DNA of 64,000 nt from Streptomyces sp. WMMC500 (GTDB lineage: Bacteria > Actinomycetota > Actinomycetes > Streptomycetales > Streptomycetaceae), in contig NZ_CP114905.1 of the NCBI RefSeq assembly GCF_027497195.1, positions 1,302,001 through 1,366,000 on the forward strand, read 5' to 3'. Below the pieces are notes generated by a model. It did not search any database and was not told the origin of the DNA. It saw nothing but the letters and a program-made list of their open reading frames with translations. Made by a program: the position numbers and the translations under genes. Positions 25,416 through 33,333 of this stretch are shown here, one piece after another (within the stretch, counting starts at the first letter, position 1; each line of letters opens with the position of its first letter).

Positions 25416-26279
25416 CTACGGTTTGGGCCGGGAACTGCTGAGGAATGCGGCGGCGTGGTCCGGCACGTAGGTCTGAAGGTGCTTCGGTGGGCGCTCGTAA
25501 CCGCTCGGCGGCGGGCGAGGCGGCAGCCGGAGATCCGGCTGCCGGACTTCTCGGTAGGACACCGTGGACAGCAGGTGAGCGATCATGTTGACGCGGGCGG
25601 CCCGCTTGTCGTCGCTCTCCACGACGTACCAGGGCGCCTCGGGGATATCGGTGTGCGCGAACATCTCGTCCTTGGCCCGGGAGTACGCCTCCCAGCGGGT
25701 GATGGACTCCAGATCCATCGCCGAGAGCTTCCAGCGCCGCGCCGGATCGCTCAGCCGCTGCCGGAACCGCCGCTCCTGCTCGGCGTCGCTCACCGAGAAC
25801 CAGTACTTGCGCAGCAGGATCCCGTCCTCGATGAGCATCCGCTCGAAGACGGGGCACTGACGCAGGAACCTCTCGTGCTCCTTCTGCGTGCAGAAGCCCA
25901 TGACGCGCTCGATGCCGGCGCGGTTGTACCAACTGCGGTCGAACAGCACGATCTCACCCGCAGCCGGGAGCCGCTCGACATAACGCTGGAAGTACCACTG
26001 TGTTCGCTCGCGTTCCGTCGGCACGGGCAGAGCGACGATGCGCACGACACGAGGGTTGAGAAGCTCGGTGACTCGCTTGATCGTGCCTCCCTTACCGGCC
26101 GCGTCGCGGCCCTCGAAGATCACCACGAGCCTCTCCCCTTCGGCCCGCACCCACTCCTGGAGCACTACCAGCTCGGTTTGCAGACGGAACAGCTCCTTCT
26201 CGTACAGCGACCTGGGCAGACGGCTGCGTCTGCCCTCGCCCTGCGATGGCCCACCGTTCGTCCGCTTCGTGCCAGGCAC
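25416..26279 (-). CDS. ppk2: polyphosphate kinase 2
   Basis: A 287-residue class PPK2 enzyme, which transfers phosphate between polyphosphate and nucleoside di- or monophosphates. The P-loop-like Walker A is FEGRDAAGKGGTIKRVTE (about residues 54-71), the Walker B/lid region is EIVLFDRSWYNRAGIERVMG (about 108-127) and RRWKLSAMDLESITRWEAYS follows near 185. WYVVESDDKRAARVNMIAHL near 215 is also characteristic. Length matches single-domain class I PPK2. The C-terminus is Pro-rich. It stands alone between transposon relics and reads toward the IS630 fragment. Nucleotide preference (ADP, GDP or AMP) cannot be told. Confidence 0.95.
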   Translation of the reverse strand: MPGTKRTNGGPSQGEGRRSRLPRSLYEKELFRLQTELVVLQEWVRAEGERLVVIFEGRDAAGKGGTIKRVTELLNPRVVRIVALPVPTERERTQWYFQRYVERLPAAGEIVLFDRSWYNRAGIERVMGFCTQKEHERFLRQCPVFERMLIEDGILLRKYWFSVSDAEQERRFRQRLSDPARRWKLSAMDLESITRWEAYSRAKDEMFAHTDIPEAPWYVVESDDKRAARVNMIAHLLSTVSYREVRQPDLRLPPRPPPSGYERPPKHLQTYVPDHAAAFLSSSRPKP

Positions 26280-26429
26280 CGTCCTCGCCCTCCCTCACGC
26301 ACCGGCTGACAGGACCAGGATGGACTTGCAGGTGAACGCGTGCCCCCTGGGCTGAGCTAGTCGTGGGGACGACCGCGACGGGACAGCGGCATGATGTGGG
26401 AGGGTGGCCGGCCTCCCGCCGCGGGCTGC

Positions 26430-26610
26430 CCGCCGAACACCTGCGTCCGCGAGGCCCGCATCCTGGCCCACCTGCCCGCCCTGCCGCTCTGTCTCACAGA
26501 AGACGATGAGCCAGCCGACCCCGAAGCGGCAGCCGCGCGGCTCTGTGCCGCGAACGGGACACTGAGCCACGACCCGGCGGGACCAGGCCCCGGCCGCCGG
26601 CACCCGGCCA
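26430..26610 (+). pseudogene. ghost of a second serine recombinase C-terminus
   Basis: The frame reads NTCVREARILAHLPALPLCL, then EDDEPADPEAAAARLCAANG and TLSHDPAG. It aligns with the C-terminus of the recombinase at 27019-28572 (NTYVREDRVLARLPALLLCL, DEPTAPEAAAAHLRAEN). The two copies differ too much for a recent duplication, so this is the tail of a different, related recombinase of which nothing else remains. Confidence 0.6.
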
Positions 26611-27018
26611 GTCCGGGTGACCCGCGTCTCCCTCGAGGCCGCGACCGCCCCCAACCCGGCGCCCGCGCTCAGTCAGTGCTGCTCGGGTACTGCGGCGACG
26701 GGGCACGGAGCACGGGGGAGGTCGAAGGTGATCGGGGCGACGTTGGCGAGTCCCCGGGCCCAGACTGCCAGGAGTGCTCGGCAGTACCAGAAGCACTTTC
26801 GATCGTGCTACGGACGCTCTCGCCACGACTCCGGCATCACGGCTCAAGGTATGCGCCAGAACGAGTCCGGAAGTCGGCGGTGCTGACTTGTCAATACCCC
26901 TCACCCGAACGAGTGGCTTCCGGTTCCCTTCCGCGGCCGTATGTGCGACGTTCGCGATGGCACACCCGGGCATTTCGATCCCCGGCTTGGTCGGGTAGCG
27001 CCTGCAGGGAGGTGCGGC
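26611..27018. other. region with no supportable gene
   Basis: About 400 bases between the recombinase ghost and the second recombinase. No frame shows recognisable protein sequence. The last bases contain the GGGAGG ribosome site of the recombinase relic at 27007-27012. Confidence 0.5.
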
Positions 27019-28572
27019 ATGGCTTCGACGGGCACGTTGCCGCTTTTCGACCCGCCTGCCGACCCCGGCGTGCTGGGGATGTGGGCGGGCAGCCGGGCGA
27101 CCGAGGCGCAAGCGCGGGATGGGGTGCGGTTTGCGTTTTACGGGCGGGTGTCGACGGAGGATTTCCAGGATCCGGAGACTTCCCGGGGCTGGCAGTTGCT
27201 GCGTGCGCAGGCGCTGGTCGCCGGGCACGGGCGGGTCACCGCCGAGTTCTTCGACATCGGGCACAGCCGGGTGCTGCCCTGGCCCCGCCGCCCGGAAGCC
27301 GGCCGGCTGATCGACGCACTGGCCGATCCCGGCCGCGCCTTCGACGCGGTGGTGATCGGCTCCAGCGAGCGGGCCTTCTACGGCAGCCAGTTCGCCGCCA
27401 TGGCCCCGCTCTTCGAACACCACGGCGTCCGGTTGTGGCTGCCCGAACTGGGCGGCCCGGTCGACCCGGGCTGGCCGGGCACGAGGAGCTGATGATCCTG
27501 CTGGGGATCCTGTCCAAGCGGGAGATCGCCCGCGCCCGCCTCCGCGCCCGCACCGCGATGACCGTCCAGGCCCGCGAACAGGGACGCTACCTCGGCGGCC
27601 GGCCGCCCTACGGCTACCGTCTCGCCGATGCCGGCCCCCACCCGAACCGGGCCTGGGCCCGCCGTGGCGCCCGCTCCCAGCGCCTGGAGGCCGATCCCAC
27701 CACCGCGCCGGTGGTCTCCTGGATGTTCGCGCAGCGCCGCGTGGGCAAGACCGTGGCGCGTATCGCCCGGGCACTGAACGATGCGGCGGTGCCGTGTCCG
27801 TCGGCGGCCGACCCGGAACGCAATCCGCACCGCAGCGGCGGCCGGTGGACGCTGACCTCGGTGGGAGCGATCCTGGCCAACCCCCGCTACACCGGCCGGC
27901 AGGTGTGGAACCGCCAGCGCACCGACCACGAACTCGTCGACCCGGCCAACACCGCCCTCGGCCACCGCGACATCGCCCGCTGGAACCCGCCGCAGGACTG
28001 GATCATCTCCCGCCAGCAGGCGCATCCGGCTCTGGTGAGCGAGGCCGACTTCGTCGCCGTCCAGGGCATGCGGGCCAGGACCACCGCGCCCGGGGCGTGC
28101 CTACCTGCTCGCCGGGCTGCTCCACTGCGGGGTGTGCGGGCGGCGGATGGACTCCTGCTGGTCCCACGATCGCCCGGCCTACCGCTGCCGCCACGGCCGC
28201 ACCAGCGCCACCGGCCCTGGCACGAGCCGACCGCGCAACACCTACGTCCGTGAGGACCGCGTCCTGGCCCGTCTGCCTGCCCTGCTGCTCTGCCTCGCCG
28301 AAGGCGACGAGCCGACTGCTCCCGAAGCGGCGGCCGCACACCTGCGGGCCGAGAACGTGACCCTGACCTACGACCCGGCGGACCAAACCCTGACCGCCCG
28401 GCACCGCGACGAGAGAAAGGATCCGTATCGGCTGACCAGCGCCCCCTCCACCGCCAGGGACGGACGCAGCAAAATGCACCCGTTCCTCACTCCAGGTGAG
28501 AGCCGGGTGCCGATGACGCCTGCCCGTAAACCCGTGGTCGTGGGGCGATTATGTGTCCGAGGGGGGACTTGA
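27019..28572 (+). pseudogene. large serine recombinase, two frameshifts
   Basis: ATG 27019 has an excellent GGGAGG six bases upstream. The catalytic N-terminal domain is readable: FAFYGRVSTEDFQDPETSRG (nucleophilic Ser) and VVIGSSERAFYGSQFAAM. Near 27475 the frame is lost; HEELMILLGILSKREIARAR, GRYLGGRPPYGYRLADAGPH and LTSVGAILANPRYTGRQVWN (recombinase domain) continue in another frame. Near 28095, in a run of G, it shifts again to AYLLAGLLHCGVCGRRM (zinc ribbon) and NTYVREDRVLARLPALLL. The second shift could be a one-base sequencing error; the first needs missing bases. Large serine recombinases integrate phages and mobile elements, so this may be the scar of an integrated element. No att sites were identified. 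Confidence 0.85.
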
Positions 28573-28778
28573 CCACTACGCCCACGTCCTCTCCCGGAGT
28601 ACATCGTTGCCGTTGAAGTGATCGATGCCCCTCACCTGCGGACCCAGCCTGCTTCGGTCTGACCTGCCGGAACGGCGACTCGTCTACTGCTGATTGTCTG
28701 GTTCAGGCGGTCGGATCTGGAGCAGGTTGGAGATGCCGCCCTGGTTCACACAGTCCTGCGGGAGGTCGTGCACGTGCC

Positions 28779-29540
28779 AGTGAGCCTCTTCAGGGTTGCA
28801 GCTCCAGGGTGAGAACGGCTTTGGCGATTGACGTCATGCGGGTGGGGCTGCATCGGGATCTGCGGAAGACCCGCCATGACTTCAGGCGGGCAACACCGCG
28901 TTCGACGGGTGCCCGTGCCGCGGCCAGGGCCCGGTTACGGGTTCTCTCGGTGGGGGTGAGTTCCTGCAGGGGGCCTGCGTTTGATGCCCGTGGTGAGCCA
29001 GGGGCCGCCGCCCTGGTATCCGAGGTCGGCACGAGGGGAACGCCTTGGCGCTCGCAGATCCGGATGATCCGGTGGGTGCGGGCGGCGGTCAGGTCGTGGG
29101 TGCGGCCCGGCAGTGTGGGTGAGAGCCACAGCAGTCGGCTTCCCGGAGCGGTGACCACCTGGACGTTCACGCCGTGGCGCCGGTGCTTGTGGGAGTAGTC
29201 GGTGCGGCCGTCGCCGACCCGGTCGCACTCGGCAAGGGTCCCGTCCAGGAGGACGAAGTCAGCATCGTGGTCGCGTAGCGTCTTCAGCAGGCCCGGTGCA
29301 CGTGCGGCGAGAAGGTCGACGACCGTGCTGGTGTAGGCGTGTGCGGTGGACTCGCTGATGCGGAAACCCGCAGCGATCTTCGCCAGAGTGGTGTGCTCGC
29401 GCAGGTAGACCAGTGCCACCATCGCGCGATGAGACGGGCGGAGCTTGCAGCGCCGGTCTCATCGCGCGAGTGACAAGCAGCATGGTGACCCACTCGACGA
29501 GCGCATGCGGCAGGTCGAGTGCGGCAGGATGGATGACCAA
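28779..29540 (-). pseudogene. IS5-family transposase relic
   Basis: Reading leftward from TTG 29540: VIHPAALDLPHALVEWVTML, then after a shift near 29465 CKLRPSHRAMVALVYLREHT, TLAKIAAGFRISESTAHAYT, DFVLLDGTLAECDRVGDG and SHKHRRHGVNVQVVTAPGSR. After a second shift near 29035, GYQGGGPWLTTGIKR; after a third near 28975, APVERGVARLKSWRVFRRSR up to the stop near 28796. These are the helix-turn-helix and DDE regions of IS5-type (DDE_Tnp_4) transposases. At least three frame changes make it inactive. Its 3' 136 bases are repeated in inverted orientation at 33180-33315. Confidence 0.85.
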
Positions 29541-29609
29541 CGAGGCCCCCCGGGCAAGGTGATTGAGACGTCAGACATCTCGATCAACAGCCCGGGGGCC
29601 TCGCTCGTT
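29539..29609. repeat. long nested hairpin at the 5' end of the IS5 relic
   Basis: Arms CGAGGCCCCCCGGGC (29541-29555) and GCCCGGGGGCCTCG (29590-29603) pair along 14 bases, with one unpaired C. Inside them TGATTGAGA and TCTCGATCA form a second stem with one mismatch. The structure lies right at the transposase start. It could be the terminal structure of the element or a transcription terminator that insulates it. Confidence 0.6.
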
Positions 29610-29689
29610 GCGGCTCGCGAACCGTCACCTGATCGGTGGCCACCTCGAAGAAGCTCAGTGAGCCGACAGGCTGCCGGCATGTCACACAG

Positions 29690-29866
29690 CGACAGATTCT
29701 GCTTGCCGACCTGGTGATCACGCTGGACGAGCCGGCGGTACTTCGATCCGGCGCCGTCGCGATGGGCGGCGGCCGTATCGCCGCGGTCGGCCCGGCGTCA
29801 GAGGTCCTGGCCCGCTTCGGGCACCTGGATCGGCTCGACGGCGGTGCCGCGGCCCTGCTGCTCTGA
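29690..29866 (+). pseudogene. amidohydrolase N-terminal fragment
   Basis: The frame reads QILLADLVITLDEPAVLRSG, then AVAMGGGRIAAVGPASEVLA and RFGHLDRLDGGAAALLL, and stops. This is the beta-sandwich opening segment of metal-dependent amidohydrolases (cytosine-deaminase/atrazine-hydrolase type). The HxH metal motif and the whole barrel are missing, so only a stub remains next to the IS5 relic. The 375 bases from here to 30241 hold no other supportable gene; they contain the promoter region of the following secreted-protein gene. Confidence 0.65.
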
Positions 29867-30241
29867 TCGTAGATCTCCGTACGGAGCATGGGCCGATGTG
29901 CTTGGGCGGTGTCCTCGGATGTGCGGGTAGTGATCTTGGCGCGTCGTTCGAGATCGTCGGCTCGATCCGGTCCCCACCCGATTCATGCCCCGCGGGCCCG
30001 CCGTCGGCACGGCTGAGCACCCGGTCAGATAGTCCCGTGGTACGTGGGGCAGAAGCCTGCGCAAGGAAAAGCAACCATTAACGCAGCGCTGATTAATCCG
30101 GACCAGGAGGCATTTTATCCAATCACCATTCGCTGTCTCCGAGGTATCCACCGGCTAGGGCGAGGGTAGTCGGCTGCCGAACGGAGCCGCCGTTTCATCG
30201 AATTCGGTGATGGTGGCAGAAGCTACGAGAAAGGACAGGCC

Positions 30242-30820
30242 GTGACACACCGCAACACACGCACCGGGCGCTTCAGCCGGATTTCTCTCCGCGCAGGCGC
30301 CGCCGCCGGAGCGCTCGTCGTCGGATGTGCGGGCACCGCTGTGTCGGCCACAGCGCCGGAGGGCAGTACCCGGCCGGCGCAGAGCACAGTGTCGTCAGAC
30401 CGATCTGAGCAGGAGAGTGCATCGCCGCGGCGGACTGCCGAGAAGCGGGTCGAGAAATTCTACCGAGCCTACGTCGCTGCGCGGAAGCACGGGAACGACA
30501 GGAAGGTCGAGCACCTGAAGAAGACCGGGCTCACGCGTCACTGTGCCAAGCAGACCGAGGCATGGGGCAAGAAGCACGCAGGCGGCGGAGTGCTGGCCTC
30601 GAAGCATATTCCGCGGGTCGACTTCGTCCAGTGGAATGGCAACTGGCCCGGCGGTAGCGGCAGCAAGTACAACAAGCCCAAGTACAACGGCAAGTGGGCA
30701 AAGAAGCATCCCTGGGTGGTTGTTGCCCTGCGGCACAACGGTAAGCAGACCCTGCTGCCCGTCTCGTACGACCTGAAGGCGAAGAAGATCGGCATCATCG
30801 CCTCTTCTGCACGCAGGTAG
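30242..30820 (+). CDS. small secreted protein of unknown function
   Basis: A 192-residue exported protein. GTG 30242 has GAAAGGA upstream. The first 38 residues form a signal peptide (basic start, then AGAAAGALVVGCAGTAVSAT). A Ser/Arg-rich linker follows, then a compact basic domain with RVEKFYRAYVAARKHGNDRK, VDFVQWNGNWPGGSGSKYNK and HPWVVVALRHNGKQTLLPVS YDL. The Tyr/Trp/Lys-rich composition and the single-domain layout resemble small Streptomyces secreted proteins annotated as hypothetical. It is not clearly linked to either neighbour; a hairpin follows at 30885. Confidence 0.75.
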   Translation: MTHRNTRTGRFSRISLRAGAAAGALVVGCAGTAVSATAPEGSTRPAQSTVSSDRSEQESASPRRTAEKRVEKFYRAYVAARKHGNDRKVEHLKKTGLTRHCAKQTEAWGKKHAGGGVLASKHIPRVDFVQWNGNWPGGSGSKYNKPKYNGKWAKKHPWVVVALRHNGKQTLLPVSYDLKAKKIGIIASSARR

Positions 30821-30884
30821 CGGCGGACCAGAAATGAAGGCGTCGCCATAGGCGGTGCCTTGCGTCGCTGCGGGGGAACGTCGG

Positions 30885-30907
30885 GGCGGTGATCCGAACG
30901 GACCGCC
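30885..30907 (+). terminator. possible terminator after the small secreted protein gene
   Basis: GGCGGT and ACCGCC form a perfect 6-base stem with an 11-base loop, 65 bases after the stop codon. There is no T run, as is common in GC-rich actinobacteria. Confidence 0.35.
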
Positions 30908-31156
30908 GCCCCGGCCTCCCCGACGCGCCGGTCGTCTCCACGGCGACGAGAGAGCCTGCCTTCCGAGACGAGCTGGTCCCGCTCGCCGCCGGGGATGGGC
31001 GACGCGAACGGTGACCCGGCACCCTCGCCCGTACCACGAAGATCTCGGACTCGGGCGCTTGCGGGTGGCCACGGCAATTCACACCTCGACATTGCGCCGG
31101 CCGTGCGGAAGGTGATGAACTCGCCTCGCCAGACGCCGATGTGCCGAGTAACGTGT

Positions 31157-31795
31157 TCACCCGACCAAGATTCGGACCCCGAGTGCCACCAGAACTACCC
31201 CTGTGAGGCGTTCCACCCAGAGACGACTCTGCGCAGTGGTGATGAGCCTAGCCGCGGCATGAAGAGCTAGTGAGAAGACACTCCACCACAGTACCGCGAT
31301 CGCCAGAAAGGTAACGGACAGCACGAACGTTGTCTGCGTTCTGGGTTCCGCCTTTCCGATGAACTGAGGTATCAGAGTGAGGAAGAGGAGCGCGATTTTC
31401 GGGTTGAGCAAGTTCGATATCAGTCCCTGGCGAAATGCCGTTGCCCTGGAGATCGAACACCCGCGCCTTCGCATGTCACCTTGCTCCGCGGCGCTGCGAT
31501 GTCGAGTCAGCGCGCTCTGAAGTGCCCGCCCTCCGAGATAAATCAGATAGACCGCGCCGGCGTATCGCACTGCGTCGAAGGCTCGCGGAGAACTGGCCAG
31601 GAGGGCTGCCATTCCGAGGCTTGAGGTAAGCGCATAGGCTGCGATGCCTGTGCAGCAGCCCAGCCCAGTCATCCACGCGACGCCGGTATTGGCGGACAGG
31701 CCGTTGCGCAGGATCAAGGCCATATCAGGACCTGGGGTCACTGTGAGCAGGAGAACGACACCCAGAAACGGCACAAATTGCTCAGGAGGATGCAT
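31157..31795 (-). CDS. LysE-family translocator
   Basis: A 212-residue membrane protein with six predicted helices, of the LysE/RhtB amino acid exporter family. The N-terminal motif FVPFLGVVLLLTVTPGPDMA includes the conserved TPGPD, followed by LGCCTGIAAYALTSSLGMAA. The central loop has FRQGLISNLLNPKIALLFLT, also family-typical. The gene lies 11 bases downstream of the aromatic amino acid hydroxylase gene and is probably co-transcribed. It may therefore export that enzyme's product or substrate. Base composition here is noticeably lower in G+C than in the polysaccharide region, suggesting transfer. Confidence 0.88.
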   Translation of the reverse strand: MHPPEQFVPFLGVVLLLTVTPGPDMALILRNGLSANTGVAWMTGLGCCTGIAAYALTSSLGMAALLASSPRAFDAVRYAGAVYLIYLGGRALQSALTRHRSAAEQGDMRRRGCSISRATAFRQGLISNLLNPKIALLFLTLIPQFIGKAEPRTQTTFVLSVTFLAIAVLWWSVFSLALHAAARLITTAQSRLWVERLTGVVLVALGVRILVG

Positions 31796-31806
31796 TTTCG
31801 GCGCCC

Positions 31807-32691
31807 CTATCTTGACGAGATCTCACGCATGACCGACTCATCGGTTGCAGACACGCAGAAGTCACTGAAGAAATCTTCGAAGTGGCTGATCGAATCAGCG
31901 TGGAACAGAATGGGCTGGAAGCGGCTGTAATCGTAGTCGATGGTGATCATTTCACCGACATTCATCGACCGAATTTCAGCGCCCCGAAACTCGGCAAGCT
32001 CACCGCAAGAAGAAAGCAGACTCGCCCCGAATGCCTTCATCTCTCCCGATTCCTTGATCACTCCGTATTCCATCGTGAACCAGAAGAATCTGGATACGGC
32101 CTGGCGTGCCCCGTCGGTTTCCAGATGCCGGATGGTCCGGCCTAAAAGCCTGTATAGATCGGCAATTCTGCTGGAGGCCAGCGCCGTACCATGACCGATT
32201 ACCTCATGCACCATGTCCGGCTCCGGCGAGAATAGCGGCTTGGAGGAATGCCGAATGAACTGAGTTGCCAGAAAAGTTCCCTCTGCCAGCGGTCCGTAGA
32301 ACTCTGCCACGGGCACGATTCCAGCAGCCGGGGCGAACCGAAAGCCGGTGAGAGCTGAGAGCCGCTCCGAGACCGTGCGCAACTGGGGGACATGGTCGTA
32401 CGGGAGGTCGAGCAGCTCGCCAGCCTCATTCATCGCGGCGCATGCATAGGTGCGATGCCGCGTATGCAGTTCCTTTCGTATTGTTCGCCAGCATTCGTGG
32501 TCGTCGGGCGCGTAGCTCACTTCTGGCGCCGGATCGCCCGGCATATGGCTGAGTGCGGCTTTCAGGATTTCGTTGCGCCGCCCAAGATAGTGTGGATCTC
32601 CAGACCCCGGAAGCTCGGGATCAAGATGAACCACTGGTGCGCCCTCATCATTTGTCCTGACTGATGTGTCTTTCTGACCGTCCTCGAACAT
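31807..32691 (-). CDS. pterin-dependent aromatic amino acid hydroxylase
   Basis: A 294-residue member of the biopterin-dependent Phe/Tyr/Trp hydroxylase family, which uses Fe(II), O2 and a tetrahydropterin. The iron ligands are all present: His162 and His167 in PEPDMVHEVIGHG and Glu208 in FFWFTMEYGVIKE. FRFAPAAGIVPVAEFYGPLA and FLATQFIRHSS lie before them, as in bacterial PhhA. ATG 32691 is preferred to 32781 because AAAGGAG lies eight bases upstream. The reaction may be Phe to Tyr. Streptomyces also has a Phe 3-hydroxylase (PacX) of this family that makes meta-tyrosine, so regiochemistry is open. Paired with a LysE exporter; no pterin recycling gene (PhhB) is in the window. Relatively low G+C. 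Confidence 0.92.
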   Translation of the reverse strand: MFEDGQKDTSVRTNDEGAPVVHLDPELPGSGDPHYLGRRNEILKAALSHMPGDPAPEVSYAPDDHECWRTIRKELHTRHRTYACAAMNEAGELLDLPYDHVPQLRTVSERLSALTGFRFAPAAGIVPVAEFYGPLAEGTFLATQFIRHSSKPLFSPEPDMVHEVIGHGTALASSRIADLYRLLGRTIRHLETDGARQAVSRFFWFTMEYGVIKESGEMKAFGASLLSSCGELAEFRGAEIRSMNVGEMITIDYDYSRFQPILFHADSISHFEDFFSDFCVSATDESVMREISSR

Positions 32692-32855
32692 GCGGTGTGC
32701 TCCTTTGGGTCGGCGGCATCGCCATCTCAGGTTCAGCGGAAGGCTGCTTTGCTGTGGACCAAATGAAATGAGCCTGTTCAAAGCGCCATAGCGCGGCTAT
32801 TGTTTGGGCGCCAAGGCTTCAGTGCCTGGATACGCTTTCACAAAAGGAGCAGCCC

Positions 32856-32891
32856 GTGTCCGTCTCTCCACTTCGGCGCATTCAGGACTGA
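32856..32891 (+). CDS. possible 11-codon leader or truncated gene start
   Basis: GTG 32856 has an excellent AAAAGGAG five to six bases upstream and opens a frame of 11 codons, SVSPLRRIQD after the start, ending in TGA. Reading through the stop gives a further sensible-looking stretch (RADGAYDVVCRA), so it could be the broken 5' end of a gene (Trp TGG to TGA) rather than a leader peptide. It is divergent from the hydroxylase gene. No other gene is visible between here and the IS5 fragment at 33180. Confidence 0.3.
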   Translation: MSVSPLRRIQD

Positions 32892-33179
32892 CGGGCCGAC
32901 GGGGCATATGACGTCGTCTGCAGGGCTTCCGCACAGTCGCACAAGGTGATGTTTCGCTGTCGGTCGTTGGATTATTTCAGACAGAGGAAGCGTGGGCCAC
33001 GTCCGGCGGGACGATATCGGTGACCGATTTTTGCGGCGGCAGGCGAGCTTTCAGCTAGTCTTGCATCGAATCGGAATACCGATCGCCCCGTAGTGGTGCC
33101 CATTCTTTTCCTGAGCGGACCCGTTTGATCTTTGGGGCACACCGCCCTGTGGTGGCTCCTTCTGTCCGGGCGTTGCCCT

Positions 33180-33315
33180 GGGCACCCGTCGAACGCGGTG
33201 TTGCCCGCCTGAAGTCATGGCGGACCTTCCGCAGATCCCGATGCAGCCCCACCCGCATGACGTCAATCGCCAAAGCCGTTCTCACCCTGGAGCTGCAACC
33301 CTGAAGAGGCTCACT
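33180..33315 (+). repeat. inverted copy of the IS5 relic 3' end
   Basis: This 136-base segment matches the reverse complement of 28779-28914 with about two mismatches. It encodes APVERGVARLKSWRTFRRSR, then CSPTRMTSIAKAVLTLELQP and stop, i.e. the C-terminus of the same IS5-type transposase with its terminal bases. The rest of this copy is missing. Together with 28779-29540 it brackets 4.5 kb that includes the hydroxylase and LysE genes. Confidence 0.85.
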
Positions 33316-33333
33316 CGGTTGCGGTTGCAGGGG

